DNA of 64,000 nucleotides from Burkholderiales bacterium (GCA_020248865.1 JADCGS010000013.1:1-64000), one strand, 5' to 3'; positions 1 through 12,239 are shown, numbered from the stretch's first letter. Notes: generated by a model from the sequence alone, not told the origin. Made by a program: numbers and translations.

Positions 1-507
1 AGGATCTATTTCACTCCCCTCCCGGGGTTCTTTTCGCCTTTCCCTCACGGTACTGGTTCACTATCGGTCGATTACGAGTATTTAGCCTTGGAGGATGGTC
101 CCCCCATCTTCAGACAGGATTTCACGTGTCCCGCCCTACTTAACGTGCGCCTAGTTCCACCTCTGATCTTTCGCGTACGGGGCTATCACCCACTATGGCC
201 TGACTTTCCAGACAGTTCCACTAGATCAAAGGCTAAAACGCACAGGCTGGTCCGATTTCGCTCGCCACTACTTTCGGAATCTCGGTTGATTTCTGTTCCT
301 CTGGCTACTTAGATGTTTCAGTTCACCAGGTTCGCCGCCGCGCGCCTATGTATTCAGCGCGGGCTACCCTTGCGGGTGGGTTTCCCCATTCGGACATCTC
401 CGGATCAATGTCTGTTTGCCGACTCCCCGGAGCTTTTCGCAGGCTGCCACGTCCTTCATCGCCTGTAATCGCCAAGGCATCCACCACATGCACTTAGTCG
501 CTTGATT
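1..507 (-). rRNA. rrl: 23S ribosomal RNA, 5' part (partial)
   Basis: The complement reads into the conserved 23S 5' end (AAGCGACTAAGTGCATGTGG near 485-504) and continues through recognisable domain I sequence to the window edge, so only the first ~500 nt of the molecule are present. The 5' end at 507 is placed by similarity to known 23S starts and may be off by a few bases. It is the promoter-distal large gene of the rrn operon that starts near 2880. Confidence 0.95.
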
Positions 508-650
508 CCATAACGGTGCCGCCTCTTACGAGACGGATCGTTACAAAGCGACCGCGTTGCCGTTCTCAAGTTTGCTGAGAGTTTTGAATGCAATCACAAC
601 CCGGCATCAGCTCTTCTCATGACGAGCTGATGCGCTTTGCTTCTTCCGAA

Positions 651-662
651 TTGTTAAAGATC
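651..662 (-). promoter_or_regulatory. boxA antitermination element in the 16S-23S spacer
   Basis: The complement reads GATCTTTAACAA, a close match to the rRNA boxA core (TGCTCTTTAACA) bound by NusB/S10. It lies in the 226-bp spacer between tRNA-Ala and 23S, the usual place for the second boxA of a proteobacterial rrn operon. The rest of 508-733 shows only spacer sequence and processing-stem-like repeats. Confidence 0.65.
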
Positions 663-733
663 GAAACAGCTTTGGCGAGAAGCCAAGCGCAAACACGCCC
701 GACGACGTGCTTGCGTTTACCTTCCGGGTAACT

Positions 734-809
734 TGGTGGAGGTGAACGGGATCGAACCGATGACCTCCTGCTTGCAAAGCAGGCGCTCTCCCAACTGAGC
801 TACACCCCC
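734..809 (-). tRNA. tRNA-Ala (anticodon TGC)
   Basis: A 76-nt cloverleaf on the complement: acceptor stem starting GGGGGTGTAGCTC, anticodon loop CTTTGCAAG with TGC, T-arm GGTTCGATCCC, and an encoded CCA end. It is in the rrn spacer, next to tRNA-Ile, and is released from the rRNA precursor. Confidence 0.97.
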
Positions 810-821
810 GAGAAAAATCGT

Positions 822-898
822 TGGTGGGTCTGGTTGGATTCGAACCAACGACCCCCGCCTTATCAAGACGGTGCTCTAACCGACTGAGCTACAGACCC
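822..898 (-). tRNA. tRNA-Ile (anticodon GAT)
   Basis: A 77-nt cloverleaf on the complement: GGGTCTGTAGCTCAG at the 5' side, anticodon loop CTTGATAAG with GAT, T-arm GGTTCGAATCC and encoded CCA. The Ile-Ala pair inside the 16S-23S spacer is the standard proteobacterial arrangement. Confidence 0.97.
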
Positions 899-1043
899 AT
901 ACCTGCAAATGAGCCGCAAATGAGCACTCCTAATTGCAATCAGGGTCTGGCGCCGCGAAGCCGTAGCCCGCGCGCACCCTGCCACTCGCTGCCGCGAGAA
1001 ACGAACCGATAAGTGTGGACGCCTGAATCGAACGCACGCTCCA

Positions 1044-2575
<1,532 letters not shown>

Positions 2576-2764
2576 AATCACTGTTTGACGATGCGCCCAA
2601 GGACGCATCGACGTCGCTCTCACTTGCGGAATTGATTAATTGAGTCCGAAGACTCTCAATCCGTGTGAAGCGTTTGATGGTTTGAGCTTGCCGCGGGCAG
2701 CGCGTCGTGAGACGCGATGTCGCGGTTGCGCCTTATCAAGCGCCCACACTTATCGGCTGTTTCG

Positions 2765-2777
2765 TTTTTAAAGAGCA
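2765..2777 (-). promoter_or_regulatory. boxA antitermination element in the rrn leader
   Basis: The complement reads TGCTCTTTAAAAA, matching the rRNA boxA consensus over its first nine bases. It lies about 190 nt upstream of mature 16S and about 105 nt downstream of the predicted rrn start, where Nus-factor antitermination is loaded on the transcript. The remaining leader (2576-2764 and 2778-2880) shows no gene. Confidence 0.75.
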
Positions 2778-2888
2778 GGCTGCTTTGAAATTGCCCAGGA
2801 CTGAATCCCGGGCCGCGGTGGCTAGAAGCCGACTCACGTCGCTACGATTTTTTCGTCGCGCCGTGTTCACAAGCAGCAGAGAAACGAG

Positions 2889-2917
2889 ATTATGAGGACA
2901 AAAAATCGGACTGTCAA
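2889..2917 (-). promoter_or_regulatory. rrn promoter (-35 TTGACA, 17 bp, -10 CATAAT)
   Basis: On the complement a perfect -35 hexamer TTGACA (2917-2912) is followed by exactly 17 bp and CATAAT (2894-2889), one base from the sigma-70 consensus. Transcription should start near 2882 and run through boxA into 16S. I find only this one strong promoter; a second (P2-like) is not evident. The stretch from 2918 to 3103 is GC-rich with no gene or clear terminator visible. Confidence 0.75.
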
Positions 2918-3103
2918 ACGAGAGAGCGGAGCAGCCTCCCCCGACGACGAGCCCCCTCCAACCTCGCGCCGGGGCCCTGACCGGCGGCCGATGTACAAGA
3001 ACCGCGCGGGAGCGGCGCCCATCGGCGCAGGCGCGGGGACCTCAGGGCGCCCTCGCCCGCAGCGACAGCACGGGAGGAGCTGCGCGGGTGGGTTCGTTCC
3101 GGC

Positions 3104-3892
3104 CTACTCGTTGGCAAACCGCGCCGGGCGCTTCTCCAGAAATGCGTTCATCCCCTCTTTCTGGTCTGCCGTGGCGAACAGCGAATGAAACAGCCGACGC
3201 TCGAACAGCAGCCCCTCGTTCAAGGGGCTCTCCAAAGCACGGTTGACGGCCTCCTTGGCGATCATGACCGCCGGTCCCGAGAAACCGGCGATGGCCGCCG
3301 CCGCCTCGGCCGACTCCGCGAGCAACTTGTCGCCCGGAACCACCCGCGCCACCAGGCCACAGCGCTCGGCCTCGGCTGCGTCCATGAGCCGCCCCGTCAG
3401 GACGAGGTCCATGGCCTTGGCCTTGCCAACCGCGCGCGGTAGCCGTTGCGTGCCGCCCGCGCCGGGAATGATCCCGAGCTTGATCTCGGGCTGGCCGAAG
3501 CGGGCGTTATCGGCGGCGATGATGAAGTCGCACATCATCGCCAGTTCGCAGCCACCGCCGAGCGCGTACCCGGAGACGGCGGCGATGATCGGCTTGCGCA
3601 CCCGCTTGATGGTGTCCCAGTTGCGGGTGATGAACTCGCCCTTGAACACGTCCATGTAGGTCCAGTCCTTCATCGCGGCGATGTCAGCACCGGCAGCAAA
3701 GGCCTTCTCGGAACCGGTGATCACAATGGCGCCTATGCCTTCGTCGGCGTCGAAGGCCAGCAGGGCCCGGCCCAGTTCATCCATCAGCACGTCGTTCAGT
3801 GCATTGAGCGCCTTCGGACGGTTCAGCGTGATCCAGCCGACACGGTCGCGCTGGTCGACCAGAATGCAGGTGTATTGAATTGCTTCGCTCAT
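3104..3892 (-). CDS. Enoyl-CoA hydratase/isomerase family protein
   Basis: Probable enoyl-CoA hydratase (262 aa, the usual crotonase length) adding water across 2-trans-enoyl-CoA thioesters in fatty-acid or aromatic-acid beta-oxidation in the cytoplasm. Visible signatures: the oxyanion-hole segment [10 protein letters not shown], the block [13 protein letters not shown] with the first catalytic Glu, and [20 protein letters not shown] with the second catalytic Glu and the GAGGTQ loop. Both Glu residues point to a hydratase and not to a pure isomerase. A divergent PaaI-like thioesterase begins 26 bp away, which recalls phenylacetate (paa) modules, but no other paa gene is present, so the substrate is undecided. 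Confidence 0.9.
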   Translation of the reverse strand: MSEAIQYTCILVDQRDRVGWITLNRPKALNALNDVLMDELGRALLAFDADEGIGAIVITGSEKAFAAGADIAAMKDWTYMDVFKGEFITRNWDTIKRVRKPIIAAVSGYALGGGCELAMMCDFIIAADNARFGQPEIKLGIIPGAGGTQRLPRAVGKAKAMDLVLTGRLMDAAEAERCGLVARVVPGDKLLAESAEAAAAIAGFSGPAVMIAKEAVNRALESPLNEGLLFERRLFHSLFATADQKEGMNAFLEKRPARFANE

Positions 3893-3918
3893 CGTCTGCC
3901 TCCTTGGGAAACGATCCG

Positions 3919-4314
3919 ATGATATTGCCGTCCTGCCCCGCCGCTGCCGGCGCTGCTCTGCTGGCCCGGGATCCCGTCATGCAGGCACTCGGCCTGCGGC
4001 TTCTCGAGAGCGAGGCCGGCCACGCCGCCGTGGAACTGCAGGTGCAGCCCGCGCACCTGAACGCGACTGGCGTGGTCCATGGCGGCGTCCTCTTCACGCT
4101 GGCCGACAGCGCCTTCGCGATTGCCGCCAACAACGAAGGCGAGGCACGCTGGGCAGCGCATGCGGCCATCGAGTTCCTGCGCCCTGCGCGCGCCGGGGCG
4201 CGCCTGCGCGCCAGCGCCAGCCGGGTCGCGCCCGGGCTGTATGACATCGCGGTCGAAGACGAAGCGGGCCAGACCATTGCGCTGATGCGTGGGCGCGCAA
4301 GCCGAGCCCGCTGA
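3919..4314 (+). CDS. PaaI-family hotdog-fold thioesterase
   Basis: Hotdog thioesterase of the PaaI family (131 aa from this start), hydrolysing hydroxyphenylacetyl-CoA or other CoA thioesters. The family block [26 protein letters not shown] contains the Asn/Gly/His-Gly-Gly catalytic segment and the Asp of the long helix. An in-frame ATG at 3880 would overlap the divergent hydratase gene, so the ATG at 3919 is preferred; no strong ribosome-binding site precedes either. The pair with the hydratase suggests acyl-CoA housekeeping in an aromatic or fatty-acid degradation route. The 264 bp after the stop are very GC-rich and hold only hairpins. Confidence 0.8.
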   Translation: MILPSCPAAAGAALLARDPVMQALGLRLLESEAGHAAVELQVQPAHLNATGVVHGGVLFTLADSAFAIAANNEGEARWAAHAAIEFLRPARAGARLRASASRVAPGLYDIAVEDEAGQTIALMRGRASRAR

Positions 4315-4560
4315 CCCGGCTGCTTGGGCGGGAACGCCGCGCTTGCGCGGATGCCCGCGCGAGCCCGCCGGCGCGAGGGCGGCGCAGCCGGCCGGCGCAG
4401 GCGACGGCCAACGCCTCGGCCGTCGAGCCGGGGTCGGCGCAGCGCCGGCTGCATGCCCGAACTACCCCGACCCGCCGCCTACGGCTGCGGCCCCAAGGCT
4501 GCGCCTGCGTCCGCCTGCAGGACGAGGACAGCACCCCGCGGCGGCACTCCGCGGCCGCGG

Positions 4561-4577
4561 CCCGATGCAGCATCGGG
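4561..4577 (-). terminator. Hairpin just after the GGDEF/EAL gene, possible terminator
   Basis: A perfect 7-bp stem (CCCGATG / CATCGGG) with a CAG loop ends 2 bp from the stop codon of the minus-strand GGDEF/EAL gene. No T-run follows, so it may be a 3'-end stabiliser or part of a Rho-dependent end and not a true intrinsic terminator. Confidence 0.35.
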
Positions 4578-4578
4578 G

Positions 4579-7500
4579 CTACGAGACCTGCACTTCGCCA
4601 GCGACACGCTCGACAATGGCCTGCGCCGGCAGCGGTCGCGCGTAGTAGTAGCCCTGCGCACACTCGCAGCCGACCGAACGCAGGTACTGGGCCTGCTCGA
4701 CGTTCTCGATGCCCTCGGCGACGACCTTGAGCCGGAAGTGCCGTGCCACTGCCAGCATGGCATGCACGATGGCGCAACTGTCCGGATCCGAGGGAACCCC
4801 CTTGATGAATGACTGGTCGATCTTCAAGGCCACGATGGGCATGCGCTTCAGGTACCCGAGCATCGAGTAGCCGGTACCGAAATCGTCCAGGACGACGCCA
4901 ACGCCGAGTGTGGCCAGTTCGGTCATCACGTCGTTGTTGATCTCGTTCTCGCGCACCAGCGTGCGCTCCGTGATCTCGAGAATCAGCATGCGCGCCTCGA
5001 TGCCGTGCTTGGCCAGGCAGGCGCGCACCAGCGTCGGCAGCGCCGAATCTCCCATTTCGCGGCCAGCGACGTTGACAGCCACCGGGATGTCGAAGGTCGG
5101 CAGCACGCTGCGCCAGCGCGCGATCTGCCCGCACACCTCATCGACGACCCAGCGAGTGATTCGTTCGGACAGGCCGCTGACCTCGGCCACGCCGATGAAG
5201 CGATCGGGTGTCAGCAGGCCAAAGGTCGGGTGCTGCCAGCGGATCAGTGCCTCCAGCCCCACGACTTTGCCGTTGCTCATCGCCACCTGCGGCTGGTACT
5301 CCACGACGAACTGCACGCTCCCGGTCTGCACCGCCTTGAGCAGCTGGATGCCCAATTGCGCCTCACGCACAGCGCGTTCGTGGCGGATCGGGTTGAAGAA
5401 ACTGAACCGGTTACCCCCGTCGCGCTTGGCCCGGTACATCGCGGCGTCGGCGTTCTTCAGCAAGGTGCTCATGTCGCGGCCGTGCTCGGGAAACAGCGCC
5501 ACGCCGATCGAGGCCGAGGCCTGGGTGTCGATCTTGGGTACAAGATCGGTCCGGTGCAGCGACTCGACCATGCGTGCGGCCACCAGCGCCACCTCCTGGC
5601 GGTGCTCAAACGCATTGAGCAGCACGACGAACTCATCGCCCCCCAGGCGCGCGACGATGCCCCCGCCGCCGACCGTCTCGTTCACGACCTGCGCGGCCGA
5701 CTTGATCAGCGCGTCGCCCACCACGTGGCCCAGCGTGTCGTTGACGTCCTTGAAGCGGTCCAGGTCGATCAGCATGACTGCGATGCGCCGGCGCCGGTTG
5801 GACGACGACATGATCATGTCGCGCATGGTCTCGCGCAGCAGGTTGCGGTTGGGCAGGCCCGTGAGCGAGTCGTACCACGCAAGCTGCTCGATGCGTCCAT
5901 CGGCCTCGTGACGCTGGGCGGCCTCGATGGCAAGCGCGACCATCCGCGACGCGGTCGAGGCAAAGTCGATCTCGTCGTCGTCCCAGCGCCGCGGCGTGCC
6001 GTGCAGCACCACCAACACGCCGTCAACATCGCCGCCCAGCATGACGGGCAGTTCGAGCGCCGCTCTGGCGCCAGCCCAGCGCCCGTCATCACCGAAGCGG
6101 CGTGCCAGCACGGGCGCCGCAGTGTCTTCGGCGTACACGGGATGGCGGGCGAGCACCTGCAGCAGATCCGCCTGGTCGCCAACGGCCTGCTCCACGCCGA
6201 CCCAGTCGCGGCTGAAGCGGTCGCTCCCGACGTCGTACCAGGCCTCGCACTGCAGCGTCCACGCGGACCCGGCAACGCGCCAGAAGCTGGCGCTGGCCGC
6301 CTGCAGGGCCTGCCCGACCGTCCGCAACACCCCGGCCTGCACCTGTGGGAGCGGGCCACGCGTCTGCATCGCAAGCTCCAGCAGCCGGTCGCGAAACGCG
6401 AGCCGCCGTTCGTGCGTGGCTGTTGCGGCCGCTGCGTCCTGCAGCGCCTGCGTAATGTCGCGCCCGCTGACCAGCAGGCCGCCGATGGCGGGCTCGTTGC
6501 TGTAGTTATGCACGGCCAGCCACAACCGCAGCGTGACGCCGCGGGCAGGAGCGCGCACCAGGCAGTGATGCGCGCGCGGCGAGGTGTCGGCGGCGGCGGC
6601 CTGCACGGTCGTCACCCAACGGCCATGGTCTGCAGCCAGCCACAACTCGGCCGCAGGGCGACCAAGGCTCTGCCCAGGCGCGAGGTCGAGGGTGCGGTTG
6701 ATCGCCGGCGACTGGTCGCGCACGACGCCGCCGGTGTCGACCAGCATCAGCACGTCGGCGCTGCAGTCGGCAAACACCTGCGCACGCCGCTCCAGCCGGG
6801 CAAAGGGCTCCTGCGCCGGGCGCAGCGCGTTGGCATCGCATACGTGCAGAACCAGCGCACGAATCGACGGGTGCCTGCGGCGATCCAGCAAAGTAACGGC
6901 CAGCCAGCGCGCCGGCCCCTGGCGCTCGCGCGGGCGCAGGCGCCACAGATGGGTCGAACGCGGCAGTTCTCCGGCCTCGGACTGCCTGAGAGCCTCGATG
7001 AACTCGGCGGACGAAGGCTCGTCGAGCAACAAGTCAAACGGCACGCCCAGCACGTCTGCCAGGGTCAAATCCTGCGGCAGCGCCGAGAATCCATACACGG
7101 CCTTGACGCGCCGATCGGCACCGATCAGCAGCGCCAGGCCCTCGGCGGCGCCGATCACGGCCTGGAGGCGCGCCTGCTGCGCCGCCCGGGAGCGGGCGCA
7201 GTCTCGCTCGGCGGAGACGTCCCGCAGCACCAGCGCGGCAACCGACACCGAACCAACGCGCAGCAGAGTCGCATCCAGCGCGAGCACCAGCCGCCGGCCA
7301 TCGGCCAACGGCACCTGCGCCATGACGTGCAGCGCAGCGCCGGAGGCAGCGCGCTGCAACCGCGTCCAGAGTCGCGCCCAGCGCCGGCCCACATGGCGCG
7401 CGGCGGCAAAGCCGAGAAAGGCCGCCAGATGCTGCCCGGGCAATTCGCCCGCGCAGAAAAGGCGGTTCGCCGCGGCGTTGGCGACCAGCACCTGGCCGCC

Positions 7501-7629
7501 AGCGTTGAGCCAGAGCGCGGCGACGGGCAGTTGATCGAAGGCCGCCTGCCTGAACGACGGCTCGACCGCGGGTTGCCGCAAGGAGATGACGGTCGATGTC
7601 ACGGGAGCATCGTCTGCGGCACGCGTCAT
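4579..7629 (-). CDS. PAS-GAF-GGDEF-EAL cyclic-di-GMP signalling protein
   Basis: A 1016-residue hybrid diguanylate cyclase/phosphodiesterase. N-terminal PAS-like regions (about residues 20-380) and a GAF-like domain (about 420-590) precede GGDEF (motif ARLGGDEF near 662) and EAL (GLEALIRW near 793, with DDFGTGYS further on). Both motifs are intact, so synthesis and breakdown of c-di-GMP are both possible. The RxxD inhibitory site expected just before GGDEF is absent (Gly-rich there). No membrane segment or signal peptide is evident, so sensing is probably cytoplasmic. A GTG at 7698 would add 23 residues; the ATG at 7629 was chosen because the PAS homology begins soon after it. Divergent from the DUF3429 gene. 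Confidence 0.88.
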   Translation of the reverse strand: MTRAADDAPVTSTVISLRQPAVEPSFRQAAFDQLPVAALWLNAGGQVLVANAAANRLFCAGELPGQHLAAFLGFAAARHVGRRWARLWTRLQRAASGAALHVMAQVPLADGRRLVLALDATLLRVGSVSVAALVLRDVSAERDCARSRAAQQARLQAVIGAAEGLALLIGADRRVKAVYGFSALPQDLTLADVLGVPFDLLLDEPSSAEFIEALRQSEAGELPRSTHLWRLRPRERQGPARWLAVTLLDRRRHPSIRALVLHVCDANALRPAQEPFARLERRAQVFADCSADVLMLVDTGGVVRDQSPAINRTLDLAPGQSLGRPAAELWLAADHGRWVTTVQAAAADTSPRAHHCLVRAPARGVTLRLWLAVHNYSNEPAIGGLLVSGRDITQALQDAAAATATHERRLAFRDRLLELAMQTRGPLPQVQAGVLRTVGQALQAASASFWRVAGSAWTLQCEAWYDVGSDRFSRDWVGVEQAVGDQADLLQVLARHPVYAEDTAAPVLARRFGDDGRWAGARAALELPVMLGGDVDGVLVVLHGTPRRWDDDEIDFASTASRMVALAIEAAQRHEADGRIEQLAWYDSLTGLPNRNLLRETMRDMIMSSSNRRRRIAVMLIDLDRFKDVNDTLGHVVGDALIKSAAQVVNETVGGGGIVARLGGDEFVVLLNAFEHRQEVALVAARMVESLHRTDLVPKIDTQASASIGVALFPEHGRDMSTLLKNADAAMYRAKRDGGNRFSFFNPIRHERAVREAQLGIQLLKAVQTGSVQFVVEYQPQVAMSNGKVVGLEALIRWQHPTFGLLTPDRFIGVAEVSGLSERITRWVVDEVCGQIARWRSVLPTFDIPVAVNVAGREMGDSALPTLVRACLAKHGIEARMLILEITERTLVRENEINNDVMTELATLGVGVVLDDFGTGYSMLGYLKRMPIVALKIDQSFIKGVPSDPDSCAIVHAMLAVARHFRLKVVAEGIENVEQAQYLRSVGCECAQGYYYARPLPAQAIVERVAGEVQVS

Positions 7630-7746
7630 ACGGCCCGACTGGACCGCGACCGACGCCTGCCCTGCAAAGACATTGTGCCACCGGGGCACTACCCCCACTC
7701 GCTACACTGGAACGGCTTGTCACTGACAACAACGAGTGTTGCGTCG

Positions 7747-8217
7747 ATGTCGCGTATCGTCTCTCAGCGCATTGCCGGCTTGCTGGGCAACCTTGGACTG
7801 CTGCCGTTCTTCGGCCTGGCCGTGGCGAGTTGGCTGCCGCTTGGCGACGCGGCCGCTCGCACCGTGCTGCTTGCGCTGGTGGGCTACGCGGCCGTCATCC
7901 TGTCGTTTCTCGGCGCGGTCCACTGGGGGCTCGCGTTGCTGAGCCCGCAACTGGATAAGGCCAGCCTGTGGAATGCCCTCGGCTGGGGGGTAACGCCGTC
8001 GCTGCTCGGTTGGATGGCGCTGCTGCTGGCGGTGGGCGGGCTGGCACCGTGGCTCGTCCTGCTTTTCCTGATCGGCGACTTCATCGTCTGCCGCCTGATG
8101 GACAGCGCCTTGATGCGCCTGTTTCCCGATTCCAGCCCCGGCTATCTGGCCCTGCGCACGCGCCTGACCGCCGGGGTCGTGCTGGCGCTGGGCATCGCGC
8201 TCATCGCTCACTTGTGA
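7747..8217 (+). CDS. DUF3429 family inner-membrane protein
   Basis: A 156-aa integral membrane protein with about five hydrophobic segments, matching the DUF3429 family in its VHWGLAL core (after ILSFLGA) and overall layout. Its role is unknown. The ATG at 7747 starts the recognisable family N-terminus; the same frame stays open far upstream, but only as an antisense shadow of the GGDEF/EAL gene. A TACACT -10-like hexamer lies at 7703-7708 with no good -35. The next gene follows after 23 bp and is probably co-transcribed. Confidence 0.72.
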   Translation: MSRIVSQRIAGLLGNLGLLPFFGLAVASWLPLGDAAARTVLLALVGYAAVILSFLGAVHWGLALLSPQLDKASLWNALGWGVTPSLLGWMALLLAVGGLAPWLVLLFLIGDFIVCRLMDSALMRLFPDSSPGYLALRTRLTAGVVLALGIALIAHL

Positions 8218-8240
8218 GCGTTCAACTGCGAGGTGAATCG

Positions 8241-9233
<993 letters not shown>

Positions 9234-9364
9234 GTCGCGGCGCCGACCGCCGGCGTCCCCCGGGCACGTCTGCGGCCGCGGCTGCGCTTGGGCTAGCCTT
9301 CGCCTTGCAGCGGCGGGCGCCGCGGGCCGTAACCAACCCCCTTTGTCTCCTGCCACGGATCACC

Positions 9365-9823
9365 ATGACTACGTTGAGTATCAATGGGCGGACTGTCACC
9401 GTCGACGCCGACCCCAGCACGCCGCTTCTGTGGGCGCTGCGCGACCAACTGCAACTGACCGGCACCAAGTTCGGCTGCGGCATCGCCGCCTGCGGCGCCT
9501 GCACGGTGCACGTGAACGGCGCACCGACGCGCGCCTGCGTCACCCCCATCTCGGCGCTGGCCGGCGCGCAGGTCACGACCATCGAGGCCATCGATAGCGA
9601 CCGCGTCGGCCGTGCGGTGCAGGACGCCTGGGTACGCAACGACGTCGTGCAGTGCGGCTACTGCCAGAGCGGACAGGTGATGGCCGCCACGGCCCTGCTG
9701 AAGACCCGCCGCAACCCGACCGACCGCGACATCGACGAAGCCATGGGCGGCATCCTGTGCCGCTGCGGCACGTACCAGCGCATCCGCGCAGCGGTCAAGG
9801 ACGCCGCCAAGAGCCTGGGCTGA
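9365..9823 (+). CDS. iorA: Molybdenum hydroxylase [2Fe-2S] small subunit, IorA-like
   Basis: The 152-aa iron-sulfur subunit of an isoquinoline 1-oxidoreductase/aldehyde-oxidase type enzyme. It carries both expected clusters: the plant-type [2Fe-2S] site (C38, C43, C46, C58) and the helical-domain site (C97, C100, C132, C134). It would pass electrons from the molybdenum subunit encoded 10 bp downstream. There is no FAD subunit nearby, consistent with the two-subunit IorAB class that hands electrons to a membrane cytochrome. The actual substrate (N-heterocycle or aldehyde) cannot be read from sequence. Confidence 0.9.
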   Translation: MTTLSINGRTVTVDADPSTPLLWALRDQLQLTGTKFGCGIAACGACTVHVNGAPTRACVTPISALAGAQVTTIEAIDSDRVGRAVQDAWVRNDVVQCGYCQSGQVMAATALLKTRRNPTDRDIDEAMGGILCRCGTYQRIRAAVKDAAKSLG

Positions 9824-9833
9824 GGAGCACGCC

Positions 9834-12074
9834 ATGGACAAGCTGATTCAGCAGAACCCGGGCGCGGCCGAGGTGCTCGCGCAGTTGTCGACCGCCGCGC
9901 CGCGCAAGCTCGGGCGCCGCGAGTTCTTCCGTGCCACCGGCATTGCGGGCGGCGGCCTGCTGCTCGGCATCGCGCTGCCGGCCGGCCACCGCTTCGCGCA
10001 GGCCCAGCAGCAGCGCATGGTTTACCCGCCGGCGGCGTTCGTACGCATTGCGCCCGACGACAGCGTGACCGTGCTCATCAACAAGCTGGAGTTCGGCCAG
10101 GGCGTGATGACCGCCATGCCGATGCTGATCGCCGAGGAACTGGACTGCGACTGGAACAAGGTGCGCGCCGAGCATGCGCCGGCCGCGCAGGTGTACGCGC
10201 ACCCGGGCTTCGGCATCCAGATGACCGGCGGCTCGACCTCGATCGCCTCGAGCTACACCCAGTTCCGCACCATCGGCGCCAGCGCGCGGCTGATGCTGTT
10301 GCAGGCTGCGGCGACCGAGTGGAAGACGCCGCTCGAGCGCCTGGACACGCGCGACGGCGTGATCATCGAGATCGGCGGCGGCAAGCGGCGCGCCCCCTAC
10401 GGCCGCTTTGCCGAGGCCGCCGCCAGACTGCCGGTGCCGGAGCGCGTGGGCGTGAAGGCCGACCGCAAGGACTTCAAGCTGATCGGCAAGCCCACCCGCC
10501 GCCTCGATGCGCGCGACAAGGTCAACGGCCGGGCCCGTTTCAGCATCGATCAGGGCCTGCCCAATATGCGCGTGGCGCTGGTCGCGCGGCCGCCGGTGTT
10601 CGGCGGGCGCGTGGCCAAGGTGGACGATGCCAGGGCGCGCGCCATCAAGGGCGTGCAGGCCGTGCTGACGGTGGCCACCGACCGCGGCGGCAGCGGTGTG
10701 GCGGTGATCGCCGATGGCTACTGGCCGGCCAAGCAGGGCCGCGATGCGCTCGCCATCGACTGGACCCTGCCGCCCGGTGTCAGCACGCCCACCCAGATGG
10801 CCCAGTACCGGGCGCTCGCCGCCCAGCCGGGCCGCCCGGCGCGCAGCGACGGCAGCCCCGAGGCCATCAAGACCGCGGCGCGCACCATCGATGCCGAGTT
10901 CGAGTTTCCGTATCTGGCGCACGCGTCGATGGAACCGCTGTCGGCGCTGGTGGATTTGAAATCCGACCGCATGACGGTCATCTGCGGCTCGCAGTTCCAG
11001 ACCATCGACCAGGTGCTTGCGGCGCAGGCGGCCGAGCTGAAACCCGAGCAGGTGGACCTGGTGACCACCTACGCGGGCGGCGGCTTCGGCCGGCGCGCCA
11101 ATCCGAGTTCGGACTACCTGGTCGAGGCGGTGCGGGTGGCGCGCGCCATGAAGACCGCCGGGATCGATGCGCCGGTCAAGGTGATCTGGACCCGCGAGGA
11201 CGACATGCAGGGCGGCTACTACCGCCCGGCGCACGTGCACCGCGTGACCGTGGGCCTGGATGCCAAGGGCGCGCCCGTGGGCTGGCAGCACGTCCTGGTG
11301 GGCCAGAGCATCTTGCGCGGCACGGCCTTCGAGAAATTCATGGTCAAGGACGGCGTGGACGCCACCATCACCGAAGGCGTGGTCGACACGCCCTACCGGC
11401 TGCCCAACCTGCAGGTCTCGGTGCACCATCCCGAGGCCAACGTGCCGGTGCTGTGGTGGCGCGCGGTGGGGCACACCCACACTGCCTACGTCATGGAAAC
11501 GCTGATCGACGAGCTCGCCGCCGCGGCCCGCCAGGATCCGATCGCCTTCCGTCTGGGCCTGCTGGACGCCCAGCACACGCGCCACCGCGCAGTGCTCAAC
11601 CTCCTGCGCGAGCGCTCGGGCTGGGCCGCGCCGCCGGCCAAGGGGCGCGCGCGCGGTGTTGCGGTACACGAGAGCTTCGGCTCGGTCTGTGGCCATGTGG
11701 TGGAGGTCTCGGTGCAGGGCAACGAGATCCGCGTCCACAAGGTCACCTCGGCCATCGACTGCGGCACGGCCGTCAATCCGCTGACCGTGGAGGCCCAGGT
11801 GCAGTCGGCGATGGTCTATGGCCTCAGTGCGGCGCTGCATGGCCGCATCACGCTCAAGGACGGCCGGGTGGAGCAGAGCAACTTCAACGATTACCCGGTG
11901 CTGCGCCTGCCCGAGATGCCGGACACCAGCGTGCACATCGTGCCCAGCAGCGCCGCCCCGACCGGTGTGGGCGAGCCCGGCACGCCGCCCATTGCGCCGG
12001 CGGTGGCCAACGCCGTGTTCGCGCTGACCGGCAAGCGCCTGCGCAAGCTGCCGTTCGACCTGGCAGCCGCCTGA
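9834..12074 (+). CDS. iorB: Molybdenum hydroxylase large subunit, IorB-like, Tat-exported
   Basis: The 746-aa molybdopterin-binding subunit that hydroxylates its substrate with water oxygen. Residues 28-60 form a twin-arginine leader (GRREFFRATG, then a hydrophobic stretch to AQAQQ), so the assembled heterodimer is likely carried to the periplasm by the TatABC system encoded at 44364-45989. Further markers are GGGFGRRAN (molybdopterin loop) and GVGEPGTPP with the catalytic Glu near the C-terminus. Length and domain order match IorB. The cofactor is expected to be the cytosine-dinucleotide form. The 165 bp after the stop hold only GC-rich sequence and the next gene's leader. Confidence 0.9.
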   Translation: MDKLIQQNPGAAEVLAQLSTAAPRKLGRREFFRATGIAGGGLLLGIALPAGHRFAQAQQQRMVYPPAAFVRIAPDDSVTVLINKLEFGQGVMTAMPMLIAEELDCDWNKVRAEHAPAAQVYAHPGFGIQMTGGSTSIASSYTQFRTIGASARLMLLQAAATEWKTPLERLDTRDGVIIEIGGGKRRAPYGRFAEAAARLPVPERVGVKADRKDFKLIGKPTRRLDARDKVNGRARFSIDQGLPNMRVALVARPPVFGGRVAKVDDARARAIKGVQAVLTVATDRGGSGVAVIADGYWPAKQGRDALAIDWTLPPGVSTPTQMAQYRALAAQPGRPARSDGSPEAIKTAARTIDAEFEFPYLAHASMEPLSALVDLKSDRMTVICGSQFQTIDQVLAAQAAELKPEQVDLVTTYAGGGFGRRANPSSDYLVEAVRVARAMKTAGIDAPVKVIWTREDDMQGGYYRPAHVHRVTVGLDAKGAPVGWQHVLVGQSILRGTAFEKFMVKDGVDATITEGVVDTPYRLPNLQVSVHHPEANVPVLWWRAVGHTHTAYVMETLIDELAAAARQDPIAFRLGLLDAQHTRHRAVLNLLRERSGWAAPPAKGRARGVAVHESFGSVCGHVVEVSVQGNEIRVHKVTSAIDCGTAVNPLTVEAQVQSAMVYGLSAALHGRITLKDGRVEQSNFNDYPVLRLPEMPDTSVHIVPSSAAPTGVGEPGTPPIAPAVANAVFALTGKRLRKLPFDLAAA

Positions 12075-12239
12075 GCGGGCGCGCGGCCGGGCGCGACTGC
12101 AGCGCAGCGCCGGTGTGCCGGCGACGCTCCGCGGTGCGGCCGCTGCCGGCCGTGCCCGCCGCGGCTTGATGCACAATTCCTGCCCCCGCCCAACAGGCAT
12201 CGGCTCCACACGACCCCTCACGCGCAAGGAGAACCCGAC

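Noticed and set aside
5005-8217. 1070-codon open frame on the plus strand
   Set aside because: Only the last 156 codons (DUF3429) look like a protein. The rest is antisense to the GGDEF/EAL gene and is His/Arg/Gln-rich without motifs, an effect of high GC at third positions.
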